Shown here: positions 34,302 through 42,628 of the stretch, piece by piece
How the letters are laid out: each line of letters begins with the position of its first letter
Numbering within the stretch: the stretch's first letter is position 1
Source of the DNA: JANNVK01 sp031430435
Lineage (GTDB): Bacteria > Acidobacteriota > Blastocatellia > Pyrinomonadales > Pyrinomonadaceae
Direction: 5' to 3'
Assembly: GCA_031430435.1 (NCBI GenBank)
Contig: JANPBM010000044.1
Span: 1 to 64,000 of the forward strand
Length of the DNA stretch: 64,000 nucleotides
Notes under the pieces: generated by a model
The model's input: the letters and a program-made list of their open reading frames with translations, nothing else
What the model was told of the DNA's origin: nothing
Database searches by the model: none
Program-made: the position numbers and the translations under genes

Positions 34302-35678
34302 CTAATTTACAATGTTTGTCGGATATTTGCCGTCCCAACAAGCCATACAAGCCGAATCTGTCTCAAACCCGATCGCGTCCGCCATTCCCTGCTGCGATAA
34401 ATAGCCTAAACTATCGGCTTCAATATAGTTACAAACTTCGGCAACCGACATTTTGGCGGCGATTAACTGCGTTTTATCGGGCGTATCAACGCCGTAATAA
34501 CAAGGTGAAACCGTCGGCGGACACGAAATTCTCATATGCACTTCGCTTGCTCCGGCTTCACGCACCATTTGAACAATTTTTTTCGAGGTTGTGCCGCGAA
34601 CGATCGAATCATCGACCAAAATTATGCGTCTGCCTTCGATTAAGTCTCTGATAGGATTGAGTTTAAGCCGTACGCCGAACGAACGAATCGACTGACTCGG
34701 TTCGATAAAAGTTCGCCCGACATAATGATTTCGGATAATCGCGTGGCGAAAATTGATGCCCGATTGGCGGGCGTAACCGACCGCCGCCGCCACGCCCGAA
34801 TCAGGCACGGGAACGACCAAATCTGCGTCAATCGGATGTTCGACGGCAAGTTGTTTACCCATTTTGTGCCGCGATTCGTTGACCGATTTGCCGAAAATAA
34901 TCGAATCGGGACGCGAAAAGTAAACGTGTTCAAACGTGCAAACCGAAGATTTTTTCGGCTCGAACGGAAACATTGAATGCAAACCGTTTTCGTCGATTAC
35001 AAGCATTTCGCCGGCTTTGATCTCGCGTTCGTATTTTGCGTCCATCAAATCAAACGCGCAAGTTTCGGACGCAACGCACCACGCATCTTTTAATTTTCCC
35101 AACACCAGCGGACGAAACCCGCGCGGATCACGGACGGCAATCAAAGCGTTCGGCGTTAAAAACAACAGCGAAAATGCGCCTTCCGTTTCGCTCAAAACCT
35201 GTTTAATCGCATCGTTGACGTTGTTTGCATTTGTGCGGGCGATGCCGTGCAAAATTGTTTCTGTGTCGGAGGTCGATGAAAATATCGCTCCGTTTTGTTC
35301 AAGCTCACGGCGTTTTTCATCGGCAAACGGCAAGTTTCCGTTGTGGCAAACCGCAATTTTTCCGTGTCGGCAATCGACCGAAAACGGCTGAACTTCTTTA
35401 ATTGTATTTTTGCCCGAAGTCGAATATCGGGTGTGTCCGATGGCGGAAGTACCGGTTAAAGTTCGCAAATTTTCTTTGTTTAAAACATCGGCAACCAACC
35501 CGATCGAACGAAATTGATGAAGTTCCGCGCCGTCTGCCGAAACGATTCCGCACGCTTCTTGTCCGCGATGTTGCAAGGCAAAAAGTCCGAGTTGCGTCAG
35601 CGTTGAAGCCTCATTGTGTCCGAAAACACCGAATACGCCGCATTCTTCGTGAAATTTATCGACCGGAAAATCGTTCAT
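34302..35678 (-). CDS. purF: Amidophosphoribosyltransferase PurF
   Basis: First committed step of purine synthesis: PRPP plus glutamine to phosphoribosylamine. The 458 residues begin with a short propeptide (12 residues) before the N-terminal nucleophile Cys 13 in HEECGVFGVFGH. The glutaminase part has RGQEACGI and GHTRYSTSG. The PRPP loop is IILVDDSIVRGTTSKKI. C-terminal CMACWDGKYP plus upstream cysteines match the Bacillus-type enzyme with a 4Fe-4S cluster. No other pur gene is adjacent; a 7-nt repeat tract and kptA lie upstream. Confidence 0.96.
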   Translation of the reverse strand: MNDFPVDKFHEECGVFGVFGHNEASTLTQLGLFALQHRGQEACGIVSADGAELHQFRSIGLVADVLNKENLRTLTGTSAIGHTRYSTSGKNTIKEVQPFSVDCRHGKIAVCHNGNLPFADEKRRELEQNGAIFSSTSDTETILHGIARTNANNVNDAIKQVLSETEGAFSLLFLTPNALIAVRDPRGFRPLVLGKLKDAWCVASETCAFDLMDAKYEREIKAGEMLVIDENGLHSMFPFEPKKSSVCTFEHVYFSRPDSIIFGKSVNESRHKMGKQLAVEHPIDADLVVPVPDSGVAAAVGYARQSGINFRHAIIRNHYVGRTFIEPSQSIRSFGVRLKLNPIRDLIEGRRIILVDDSIVRGTTSKKIVQMVREAGASEVHMRISCPPTVSPCYYGVDTPDKTQLIAAKMSVAEVCNYIEADSLGYLSQQGMADAIGFETDSACMACWDGKYPTNIVN

Positions 35679-35701
35679 TAAATTATTTTGCCACAGAAAA
35701 G

Positions 35702-35741
35702 TGAAGTAGTGAAAAGTGAAAGATGAATAGTGAAAAGTTAA
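35702..35741. repeat. 7-nt periodic repeat between purF and kptA
   Basis: TGAA (finally TTAA) recurs at 35702, 35710, 35717, 35724, 35731 and 35738, that is every 7 nt after the first 8-nt step, in units such as TAGTGAA and AAGTGAA. It lies in the 77-bp gap upstream of purF. Confidence 0.75.
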
Positions 35742-35755
35742 GAAAATCAGGTTCG

Positions 35756-36292
35756 TTACAAAAATCTCGGCGGAACTTCGTCAATCAGCCAAACATCATT
35801 TTCAGAAACATAAAACTTGAATTTTTCCGCCAACATGGTTTCCGTATCTATTTGAAAAATAACAGGCTTGCCGTGTCGTGAGCAGACTTTCAGCGCGGTT
35901 TCAATCTCAGCGGAAAGATGAACGTGATGTCGTTGCATTTTTGATAAACCTTGCTCGGTAATTATTTTGACATTTTTTTCGGCAGTTCCGTGATACAAAA
36001 TTTTCGGCGGAGTTTTTTCCTCAAATTCAATTTTAACCGCAACCGAATGACCTTGATTCGCCCGAATTTTTGTTCCGCTTTCATCAAAAGCAAAACGCTT
36101 TTTTTCGTTTGCGGCAACAATTTCGTTCAGTTCCGATCGCGTCAACTCTTGCCCGTTTGCGACACACGCGGCAATAAGTTTTTCGACTGAAACCCAACCG
36201 TTTTCTTCGAGTATTAAGCCGACAATTTCAGGTTGATGACGCAAAATCAGACTTAAAAACCTGCCGAGTTTTACGCGTTTTTTTTCGTTCAT
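35756..36292 (-). CDS. kptA: RNA 2'-phosphotransferase KptA (Tpt1)
   Basis: Removes an internal 2'-phosphate from RNA using NAD+. The 178 residues have all the family blocks: KLGRFLSLILRHQP (Arg 18, His 19), TKIRANQGHS (Arg 77), ILYHGTAEKN, MQRHHVHLS, and NDVWLIDEVPPRFL at the end. The catalytic Arg-His-Arg residues are present. Bacteria lack the tRNA splicing route that makes the eukaryotic substrate, so its role is open; repair or reversal of ADP-ribosylated or 2'-phosphate RNA ends is the general idea. It lies between purF and the selenoprotein gene. Confidence 0.93.
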   Translation of the reverse strand: MNEKKRVKLGRFLSLILRHQPEIVGLILEENGWVSVEKLIAACVANGQELTRSELNEIVAANEKKRFAFDESGTKIRANQGHSVAVKIEFEEKTPPKILYHGTAEKNVKIITEQGLSKMQRHHVHLSAEIETALKVCSRHGKPVIFQIDTETMLAEKFKFYVSENDVWLIDEVPPRFL

Positions 36293-36371
36293 TTAAAGTT
36301 ATAACCTGCCGCCGATGAAATATCGATTAAATCTGCGGATAATGTTTTCTTAAACTGTAACCTGCCGTCGC

Positions 36372-36812
36372 CTACTTTACTTCCGTTTTTTCGGTCGGAT
36401 ATTTGGCATTTACCCACGCTTGCGTTCCGCCGACCAAGGCAAAGGCGTTTGTGATTCCTTTTTCTTTTAATTTAAGCACCAGACCGGCGCTTGTATGTTC
36501 GCTTGGTCAGGAACAATATGCAATGATTTTTTTATCGGTCGGAATTTCTTTCAAACGAGCTTCAACTGCGTCCAACGGCATATTTACCGCACCTTTGATG
36601 TGTTCGGAATCGTAAGCGGCGGCTGCCCGCGTGTCGATAATAAAAATGTTGCCGGCATCAAAAAGTTTTTTTGCGCCTGCCAAAGTTATCCGATTTGCGC
36701 CGTCTGAGCCGACCGTAATTTCTTTGTCGTCAACTTCTGACATTTTCGCGGTTTGACAAGCTAACCCGATTGCCAAACACGAAATCATCAAAATCGATAA
36801 AATAATTTTCAT
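36372..36812 (-). CDS. Rhodanese-like selenoprotein with in-frame UGA at codon 102
   Basis: Translation from the ATG at 36812 reaches TGA at 36509-36507, in KKIIAYCS-TGA. The same frame continues for 44 codons as PSEHTSAGLVLKLKEKG... GTQAWVNAKYPTE to TAG at 36374-36372. The continuation completes the rhodanese fold. The active-site loop then reads YCS-U-PSEHTSA; Cys homologues have YC-x-CP-x-E-x-x-SA, so UGA sits on a conserved Cys site. A SECIS-like hairpin follows (36474-36492). Residues 1-20 form an export signal ending in GLACQ, possibly a lipoprotein. Product 146 residues, probably periplasmic; Cys 100 and Sec 102 would form a selenenylsulfide redox pair. selA, selB, selC and selD are not in the window. 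Confidence 0.88.
36474..36492 (-). promoter_or_regulatory. Bacterial SECIS-like hairpin
   Basis: On the minus strand AAGCGCC (36492-36486) pairs with GGUGCUU (36480-36474), 7 bp with one G-U, around the loop GGUCU. The loop starts 21 nt after the UGA, inside the usual bacterial spacing. GGUCU is also present in the SelB-binding apical loop of E. coli fdhF. Confidence 0.82.
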
Positions 36813-36919
36813 ATATTTTTCTCCAAATCTTTAATAATTAAAAAATATCACAACAAGAGATAAAAGTATCGGAAATCAAGCAAGTTAAGAATGTCTTTTT
36901 CAATTTACCTTGGCTGAAG

Positions 36920-37921
36920 TCAGTATTTTGCCAACCGTCTCGCGGCTTCGACAATTTCGTCCGGACTCGGTAAATAATAGTCTTCCATTTCGGGTGCGTG
37001 CGGCACAGGCGCGTCAATCGAGGCAACGCGGATAACCGGAGCATCAAGCCATTCGAACGCTTCTTCGCCGATAATTGCCGAAAGTTCGCCGCCGATTCCG
37101 CCCGTTAAACTGGCTTCGTGCAAAATCATGACGCGATTTGTTTTTTTCGCGGTCGCCAAAATCGTTTCTTTGTCGAGCGGCGCCAAAGTTCGCAAATCAA
37201 TTACTTCGACGCTCAAACCGTCTTCTTTTTCCAGTTTTTCCGCCGCGTCCAAAGCGTTCAAAACTTGGTAACCAAACGTGATAATCGACAAATCTTTGCC
37301 TTCGCGGACAACTTTCGCTTTGCCGATTTCGACAATATAATCATCTTCGGGCAGTTCCGCTTTCAAACGCGGCAGTCGATACAGCTTTTTGTGTTCAAAA
37401 AAAATAACCGGATCGGGATCGCGAATTGCGGCTTTGATTAAACCTTTTGCATCATATGCGTTTGAAGGTTCGACCATTTTCAAACCGGCGGTATTGAGAA
37501 AAAAAGTTTCGGCATTGAGCGAGTGAAAAGGTCCGCCGCGAACGCCCGAACCGCACGGACCGCGAAAAACGGCTTGAATTCCGCCGCAGTTGCGATACCG
37601 CGATTTCGCCGCGTAATTCGTGAGCATATCGAACCCGCACGAAATAAAGTCGATAAACTGAAATTCCGCGACCGGTTTCATTCCCATCAACGCCGCGCCA
37701 CACGCCGCGCCAACGATTGCCGCTTCCGAAATCGGCGTGTCAATTATGCGTTCCGAGCCGAAATGTTCAATCATTCCTTCACTCAGTTTAAATGCTCCGC
37801 CATATTCGCCAACGTCTTCGCCGATTAAAAAAACGCTTTCGTCCTTCGACATTTCTTCCCAAATTCCTTGTCGAATTGCTTCGATGAAATTTACGGCTTT
37901 TGATTTTTGATTTGGTTCCAT
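36920..37921 (-). CDS. 2-oxoacid dehydrogenase E1 component, beta subunit (PdhB/BkdB type)
   Basis: A 333-residue transketolase-like subunit of pyruvate or branched-chain 2-oxoacid dehydrogenase. Motifs: VFLIGEDVGEYGGAFK, RIIDTPISEAAIVGAACGAA, AEFQFIDFI, RGPCGSGVRGGPFHS, IFFEHKKLYRLPR, and VEVIDLRTLAPLDKETI. The alpha subunit is not adjacent in this window, which is unusual because the two are mostly neighbours. Pyruvate versus branched-chain substrate cannot be told from sequence. The next upstream gene is divergent, across about 220 bp. Confidence 0.9.
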   Translation of the reverse strand: MEPNQKSKAVNFIEAIRQGIWEEMSKDESVFLIGEDVGEYGGAFKLSEGMIEHFGSERIIDTPISEAAIVGAACGAALMGMKPVAEFQFIDFISCGFDMLTNYAAKSRYRNCGGIQAVFRGPCGSGVRGGPFHSLNAETFFLNTAGLKMVEPSNAYDAKGLIKAAIRDPDPVIFFEHKKLYRLPRLKAELPEDDYIVEIGKAKVVREGKDLSIITFGYQVLNALDAAEKLEKEDGLSVEVIDLRTLAPLDKETILATAKKTNRVMILHEASLTGGIGGELSAIIGEEAFEWLDAPVIRVASIDAPVPHAPEMEDYYLPSPDEIVEAARRLAKY

Positions 37922-38140
37922 AGAAAATTACACTTATTTTCCGGTTCTTAAACTCGGTGTTTCTGCGGTAAAACTTTTTCTTACCCCGAACTCACGTTAT
38001 TTTACCCGGTTTTTGCGGCAAAACTGAAATGCCGAATTATGAATTTGTCGGCTTTTGCCGAAAAAAATTACTATCGACGATGAAAGTTTTTGCATCTGAA
38101 AAATAATGTTAGAATTTATGGAAATCTACGGAGAAATTTA

Positions 38141-38929
38141 ATGAAAAAATTTGTTGTAATTTTTGCTTTCGCGTTACTTTTTGTTATTTTATCGTTTGGG
38201 CAACCGACCAAAAACGATGAAAAAGCCGAAGCAATTATCAAACGCGCAGTGGAAAAACTCGGCGGCGAAAAGTATTTGAGCGTAAAAACCGTTTACGGCA
38301 AAGGTCAATTTACACTTATCAAAGACGAAGGAAAAAGTTTGCCGAGCAGTTTTATCGACATTATGGTTTTTCCGAATAAAGAACGCACGGAATTTAAGTC
38401 GCTTGGAAATAAAACGATTCAAACGAATTACGACGATAAAGGTTGGATTTTTGAATCTGCCGCAAACGCCGTCAATGACCAAAAAGCCGATGCAATTGAA
38501 AATTTTAATCAAACTCTTCGCGTCAGTTTAGATAATCTTTTGCGTGGAAATTGGCGTGGCAAGGCAACTCTCGGTTATGTCGGCAAACGCGAAGCAACTT
38601 TGGGCAAACGTAACGAAGTTATCAAATTGCGATATGACAGCGATAAATTTACGGTCGAATTTGAGTTTGCCGTAACCGACGGTTTGCCGATGAAAGCCCT
38701 TTTTACTCGCCTTAGCGCCGAAAATGAAGAGCTGAAAGAAGAAGATCGATACGCCCAATTTATCGAAAATCAAGGCGTTTACTCGCCGTTTATCATCGAT
38801 CATTTTACAAACGGCAAACAAGTCAGCCGAGTAAATTACGAAAGTATTGTCTTTAATAAACTGATTTCGGATTCGATTTTCAACAAGCCGTCCAATTTCA
38901 AAGATTTGAAAAAAGATTTGAAATTATAG
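38141..38929 (+). CDS. Secreted protein, LolA/outer-membrane lipoprotein-sorting-like
   Basis: The ATG at 38141 (MKKFVVIFAFALLFVILSFGQ) has ACGGAG upstream and gives 262 residues. After the signal peptide, AEAIIKRAVEKLGGEKYLSVKTVYGKG opens a domain seen in many secreted acidobacterial proteins. Later strands (VIKLRYDSDKFTVEFEFAVTDGLPMKALFTR) look like the half-barrel of LolA-type proteins. The exact role is unknown. It converges with the next gene with an 11-bp gap. Confidence 0.65.
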   Translation: MKKFVVIFAFALLFVILSFGQPTKNDEKAEAIIKRAVEKLGGEKYLSVKTVYGKGQFTLIKDEGKSLPSSFIDIMVFPNKERTEFKSLGNKTIQTNYDDKGWIFESAANAVNDQKADAIENFNQTLRVSLDNLLRGNWRGKATLGYVGKREATLGKRNEVIKLRYDSDKFTVEFEFAVTDGLPMKALFTRLSAENEELKEEDRYAQFIENQGVYSPFIIDHFTNGKQVSRVNYESIVFNKLISDSIFNKPSNFKDLKKDLKL

Positions 38930-38940
38930 TTTGAAAGAGT

Positions 38941-39684
38941 TTATTTGCCAAGCAATTTATTCGGTATTCCGTCGGATAATTCGTCCAAATTGAGTCGCGT
39001 TAATCCGCCTGCGTCCGAAAAAGCAAAAGCTCCGGTTCGTCTGCGTTTGCGAAGATAATATATTAAAAACCCAAATCCGCCGCCGAGCAAAACTGCTCCG
39101 CCGATTCCGCCGACTACCGCCAACATAGTCGAAAGCAACATATCGCCCGTTGTGTTCAGATACGCTTTTTCGGCTTTTGCATACCAATACGGATCTTCGC
39201 CAAGCCATCGCACAACCTTTTGATATTCAATTTGGTCGAGCAACCCGTTCGCCGTTGCTTCGTTGGGCGAATTGAAAACAAACGCGGCATAATTCCCGAT
39301 TCGGCGATATGAAATTTGCTCCGATTGCGGTGTTGAAGTTAAAAATTGTTTGAACGTTTCGTCTGATTCGGCGGCAAGTTGCGGGTTTGTAAATTCAATC
39401 AGTAAAAGTTTTCCTTGTTCGTAATCAGCCGAAACGCCTTCGGTTCCGCCATCGAATTTAACCAAATCAACCAACGAACTGTTCGGATATAGTTTCCGCA
39501 AATCTTTGGCATTGTCAATCAATTTTGCGTTTGACTGAACCTGTTCCCACGAAGGCAAATGCTTGATAATAACAGCAATTCCATCGTCTTCGGAAACTTC
39601 CCGTAACTGCGGAGTTTTAGTTTTTTGAGCAAAAATACTGCTTGAAATCAGCAAAATAAACAAAATATATCGAAAACGCATCAT
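38941..39684 (-). CDS. Secreted/membrane-anchored protein, unknown
   Basis: A 247-residue protein with a signal peptide (FRYILFILLISSSIFAQ), a periplasmic domain of about 150 residues (SWEQVQSNAKLIDNAKDLRKL, LIEFTNPQLAAESDETFKQF, RRIGNYAAFVFNSP) and a C-terminal membrane span (LLSTMLAVVGGIGGAVLLGGGFGFLIYYL) followed by a basic, cytoplasmic tail. GGAG precedes the start. No family is recognised with confidence. Confidence 0.65.
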   Translation of the reverse strand: MMRFRYILFILLISSSIFAQKTKTPQLREVSEDDGIAVIIKHLPSWEQVQSNAKLIDNAKDLRKLYPNSSLVDLVKFDGGTEGVSADYEQGKLLLIEFTNPQLAAESDETFKQFLTSTPQSEQISYRRIGNYAAFVFNSPNEATANGLLDQIEYQKVVRWLGEDPYWYAKAEKAYLNTTGDMLLSTMLAVVGGIGGAVLLGGGFGFLIYYLRKRRRTGAFAFSDAGGLTRLNLDELSDGIPNKLLGK

Positions 39685-39750
39685 GATAATTTCTCCAAAC
39701 TTTTAACGATAATAACACCTTATTCGACAAAAAAACAGATATTCAAAAAT

Positions 39751-39785
39751 AAAAACGGCTGATTCGGGCTGAATCAACCGTTTAT
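39751..39785 (-). terminator. Intrinsic terminator after the SPFH gene
   Basis: AAAACGGCTGATTC (39752-39765) pairs with GAATCAACCGTTT (39771-39783) with one bulge; on the minus strand the stem is followed by TTTTTATTTTT. Confidence 0.7.
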
Positions 39786-39807
39786 TATTCAAAAAACAAG
39801 CTGACTT

Positions 39808-42000
39808 TTAGCCTATTTTCGGTTTAACTTCGTTGCCTTTCGCGTCATTTTTAGCCATCTGGTCGCGGAAAAGATTCAGTAACAAAAGCGTACCGATTCC
39901 GCCGCCGCCGTCGCCTTCGCCGTTTCCGCCCGAAGCCATAATGTCGGGCGTGATACGAACGCCGTGTTCGCCGATAACCTTGAGCGTTTCGACCAAAGCC
40001 ACGCCGTTTGCTCCGAGTGCGGCAACTTGTTCTTTATACGCCACACCTTGCGCTTCACCCATTAAACGAACTTTTTCGGCTTCCGATTTACCTGTTTCCG
40101 AAATGTAATAGGCTTCACCGTCGGCTTCGCGTTTACGCTGTTCGGAGCGTTTGGCAGAAATTTCGACACCGACCGTTGCTTCCATCAAACTCTTTTGATT
40201 ATCGGCTTGCGATTTGGTTTTTTCCAACTCGATACGTTTAACTTCGGCTTCGCGTTGAGCATTATACATATTTTGCTTTTGTTCAGCCAAGATTTTTTCG
40301 GTCTGCGTTTTCATCAAATCTTCAGGCAGATGAATGTGGCAAATCAACACATTTACCACGTCAACGTGATATTTCAAAAGCTGAATTCTGACACGAGCTT
40401 CGGCACGTTCTTGCTCTTCGTGGCGATTTTGCAAGTAAGCCATCGCCGAAGATTCGGATGCTTGGTTGCGGAAAATCGAATCGATTAACGGATGCATCAC
40501 GTTTTGAATCAATTTATCCGTATTGCCGATTTTTGCGACCATAAACGGAGCATCTTCGGGCTTAACTCTAAATACCACACGGACTTCTAATTGCATCGTA
40601 AAACCGTCTTTTGAAATTACGGCAAACGGGTCAAACGAACTTTCGACCTTTTCCGCCGTCCATTCAACGGTCATATTTGTGGTCGGAATCGTGATCGGCG
40701 TAGTCGCCAACGTATTGACGTAATACTTTCCGGGACCGACGACGGCTTCTTGAATTCCGCGATAACCGCTTGGCACAACGTATGCTTCGTGCGTTCCGCT
40801 GTCAAGCCGTCTTTCTGCGGGATCGTTTGCCAAAAGCTCGGCTTTCAAAGCGGCGAGCGGTTTATCGTCGCCGTCAACTTCATCAAGTTTTTTGGCGGCG
40901 AGCGTTACTTGTTCAGATTCTTCTTTTTCTAATCGTTCACGCACTTTTCGAGCCATTTCTTCGCGAATCTCGTGCGTCGGGTCTTTGCCGACGTTGGAAA
41001 CAATAACGGCAACTTCGCCCGGACGAACCTCTTTTGCAGAATCCAAAATAACCTTAAACATCAACGGATTGATGTAATAAGTTCCGGGTAAAAGTATGTC
41101 TTTCTGCGGACCGCGTTGACCGCCTTTTTCGATAAAAGTGTTACTGTCTTGGAAATTATCGTGTCCCAAAACAGGCTGTGCAACGTAATCTTTCGGATCA
41201 AGCGGCGAACCATCCAAGGCTTCAACCAATCCGACTTGGTTTTCGGTAATCAAAGTTGCGTCAACCAATCGAACCGTAAAAAGTCCGGGTTTTTGTTCGT
41301 TTGAACCGTTAGCCGAAATTGATTGCGTATGAATCCGATACGTTCCCGGCGTGAGCAAATCAACTTGCGGACCTTTTTGACCGCCGTTTTGCAAGAAAAT
41401 TTCCGCATCTTGAAAGTTTTTATGTTCGTGAATCGCCTTGCCGTGTAATCTGCCTTGGTCAAGTTGTGTGCCGTCGGCAGATGTAATAATTCCGATTTTT
41501 CCCGGAGGAATCAGCGTTGTTTTGGCAATCGAGACATTAAAAAGATACGGGTGAATCGCCCATTTTCCGGGCGGCAAAGTGCGTAATTGGATACCTTTTA
41601 CGCCGCCTTGTTTGATAAAAGCAATCGGGTCTTGGAAATTGTTGTGAGCATTTGCGGCTCTGTCAGGTGCAAAGTTTCTGCCCATCGGCATCGGTTCGCC
41701 GTCAATTGCTTCGATAATTCCGAGTTCGTCCGCACCGATTTCCACGAGCGGAACTTTATACGAAACACGCTCGATCGGATACATCACAAAATGTAATCCG
41801 GGTTTTAGAACTTCGGCTTGAATACCGACTTCGCCTTCCGTTGCGACAACGCGACCTTGTGCCATTTTTCGCCCAAGATAACGACGTTCTTTAATGCCGA
41901 CCTCGGTTGCACCGATATTAACCAAAAATCTTGTGACGATATACCAAGTTATGCCCAAACCGATGAGCAGTAAAACGCCTAAAAAAATTAAACCTTCCAT
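39808..42000 (-). CDS. SPFH/band 7 domain protein with N-terminal repeats
   Basis: The ATG at 42000 (MEGLIFLGVLLLIGLGITW) gives 730 residues; the frame also allows a TTG at 42015. One N-terminal membrane anchor is followed by three repeats of about 90 residues, each with a HNNFQDPIAF / HKNFQDAEIF / HDNFQDSNTF element, a GGQKGPQ-like turn and LxPGxYxI strands. A Lys/Glu-rich segment comes next (about 350-400), then an SPFH domain and a long coiled coil (EREAEVKRIELEKTKSQA region) and a Gly-rich tail. It should assemble large membrane-bound oligomers like flotillins. It lies 11 bp after the gene at 42012 and is probably co-transcribed. Confidence 0.85.
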   Translation of the reverse strand: MEGLIFLGVLLLIGLGITWYIVTRFLVNIGATEVGIKERRYLGRKMAQGRVVATEGEVGIQAEVLKPGLHFVMYPIERVSYKVPLVEIGADELGIIEAIDGEPMPMGRNFAPDRAANAHNNFQDPIAFIKQGGVKGIQLRTLPPGKWAIHPYLFNVSIAKTTLIPPGKIGIITSADGTQLDQGRLHGKAIHEHKNFQDAEIFLQNGGQKGPQVDLLTPGTYRIHTQSISANGSNEQKPGLFTVRLVDATLITENQVGLVEALDGSPLDPKDYVAQPVLGHDNFQDSNTFIEKGGQRGPQKDILLPGTYYINPLMFKVILDSAKEVRPGEVAVIVSNVGKDPTHEIREEMARKVRERLEKEESEQVTLAAKKLDEVDGDDKPLAALKAELLANDPAERRLDSGTHEAYVVPSGYRGIQEAVVGPGKYYVNTLATTPITIPTTNMTVEWTAEKVESSFDPFAVISKDGFTMQLEVRVVFRVKPEDAPFMVAKIGNTDKLIQNVMHPLIDSIFRNQASESSAMAYLQNRHEEQERAEARVRIQLLKYHVDVVNVLICHIHLPEDLMKTQTEKILAEQKQNMYNAQREAEVKRIELEKTKSQADNQKSLMEATVGVEISAKRSEQRKREADGEAYYISETGKSEAEKVRLMGEAQGVAYKEQVAALGANGVALVETLKVIGEHGVRITPDIMASGGNGEGDGGGGIGTLLLLNLFRDQMAKNDAKGNEVKPKIG

Positions 42001-42011
42001 GTAAATTTTTC

Positions 42012-42557
42012 TCAACTTTGCAAGTTATTTTTGTTTTCTAAAGACTTTCGACGCAAACTTGCAATTTCTTGGTTTAAGCCAAAACTGATGCCCGAAGTCC
42101 TTTGTTCACCGGGAAGAAGCCAAAAATGGCTTTCCAGCATTTGTGCCAAATCTTCTGCCGACAGATTGTTGATTTTGCCGTTATACCAACTTTCCAATAC
42201 ACTTTTTGCGACATCGTTATAAACAGTTGCGTTCTCGCTTTGTGATGCGATATACAATAATTCAAGCGTATTTTTTCGTGACGGCAAATCTCGCCAAATC
42301 GTCATAAAACCGGCAACTTTTGATACTTTTTCTTCTGATTCAAGGCGTTTTGTTTCTTGGGTTTTTGCTTTAGCGGTTTCTTTTTCGGCTTTATTAGACG
42401 CACGAATGTCTTCTTCGGTCGGTTGAAATAAACCGCGAAAATTTTTCGGATTAAGTGTGTAGTTGTTGCCGTGGCGGTCAAAATTTTTGAACGCTAAAAA
42501 GACATACGCAGCCGTTGCCGTCGCACAAAATGAAAGGAATATAATGAAGAAAATCAT
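42012..42557 (-). CDS. Single-span membrane protein of unknown function
   Basis: A 181-residue protein with an N-terminal membrane span (FFIIFLSFCATATAAYVFLAF), a Lys/Glu-rich helical region (EKETAKAKTQETKRLESEEKV, read in parts) that may be coiled coil, and a soluble C-terminal domain (SVLESWYNGKINNLSAEDLAQMLESHFWLLP). Not a recognised family. It directly precedes the SPFH gene, so it may be a partner of the SPFH oligomer, as small membrane partners often accompany SPFH proteins. Confidence 0.65.
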   Translation of the reverse strand: MIFFIIFLSFCATATAAYVFLAFKNFDRHGNNYTLNPKNFRGLFQPTEEDIRASNKAEKETAKAKTQETKRLESEEKVSKVAGFMTIWRDLPSRKNTLELLYIASQSENATVYNDVAKSVLESWYNGKINNLSAEDLAQMLESHFWLLPGEQRTSGISFGLNQEIASLRRKSLENKNNLQS

Positions 42558-42628
42558 CTTCGTAAAAGCAAGTCTAAAATAAAACTTCCGAGCGTTGCTT
42601 GTAAAAGTTTATACGATTAGTTTTTGAA

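Noticed and set aside
36507..36509. TGA as the natural stop of a 101-residue rhodanese protein
   Set aside because: The rhodanese fold would be cut at its active-site loop, and the downstream frame completes it exactly. A SECIS-like hairpin is also present.
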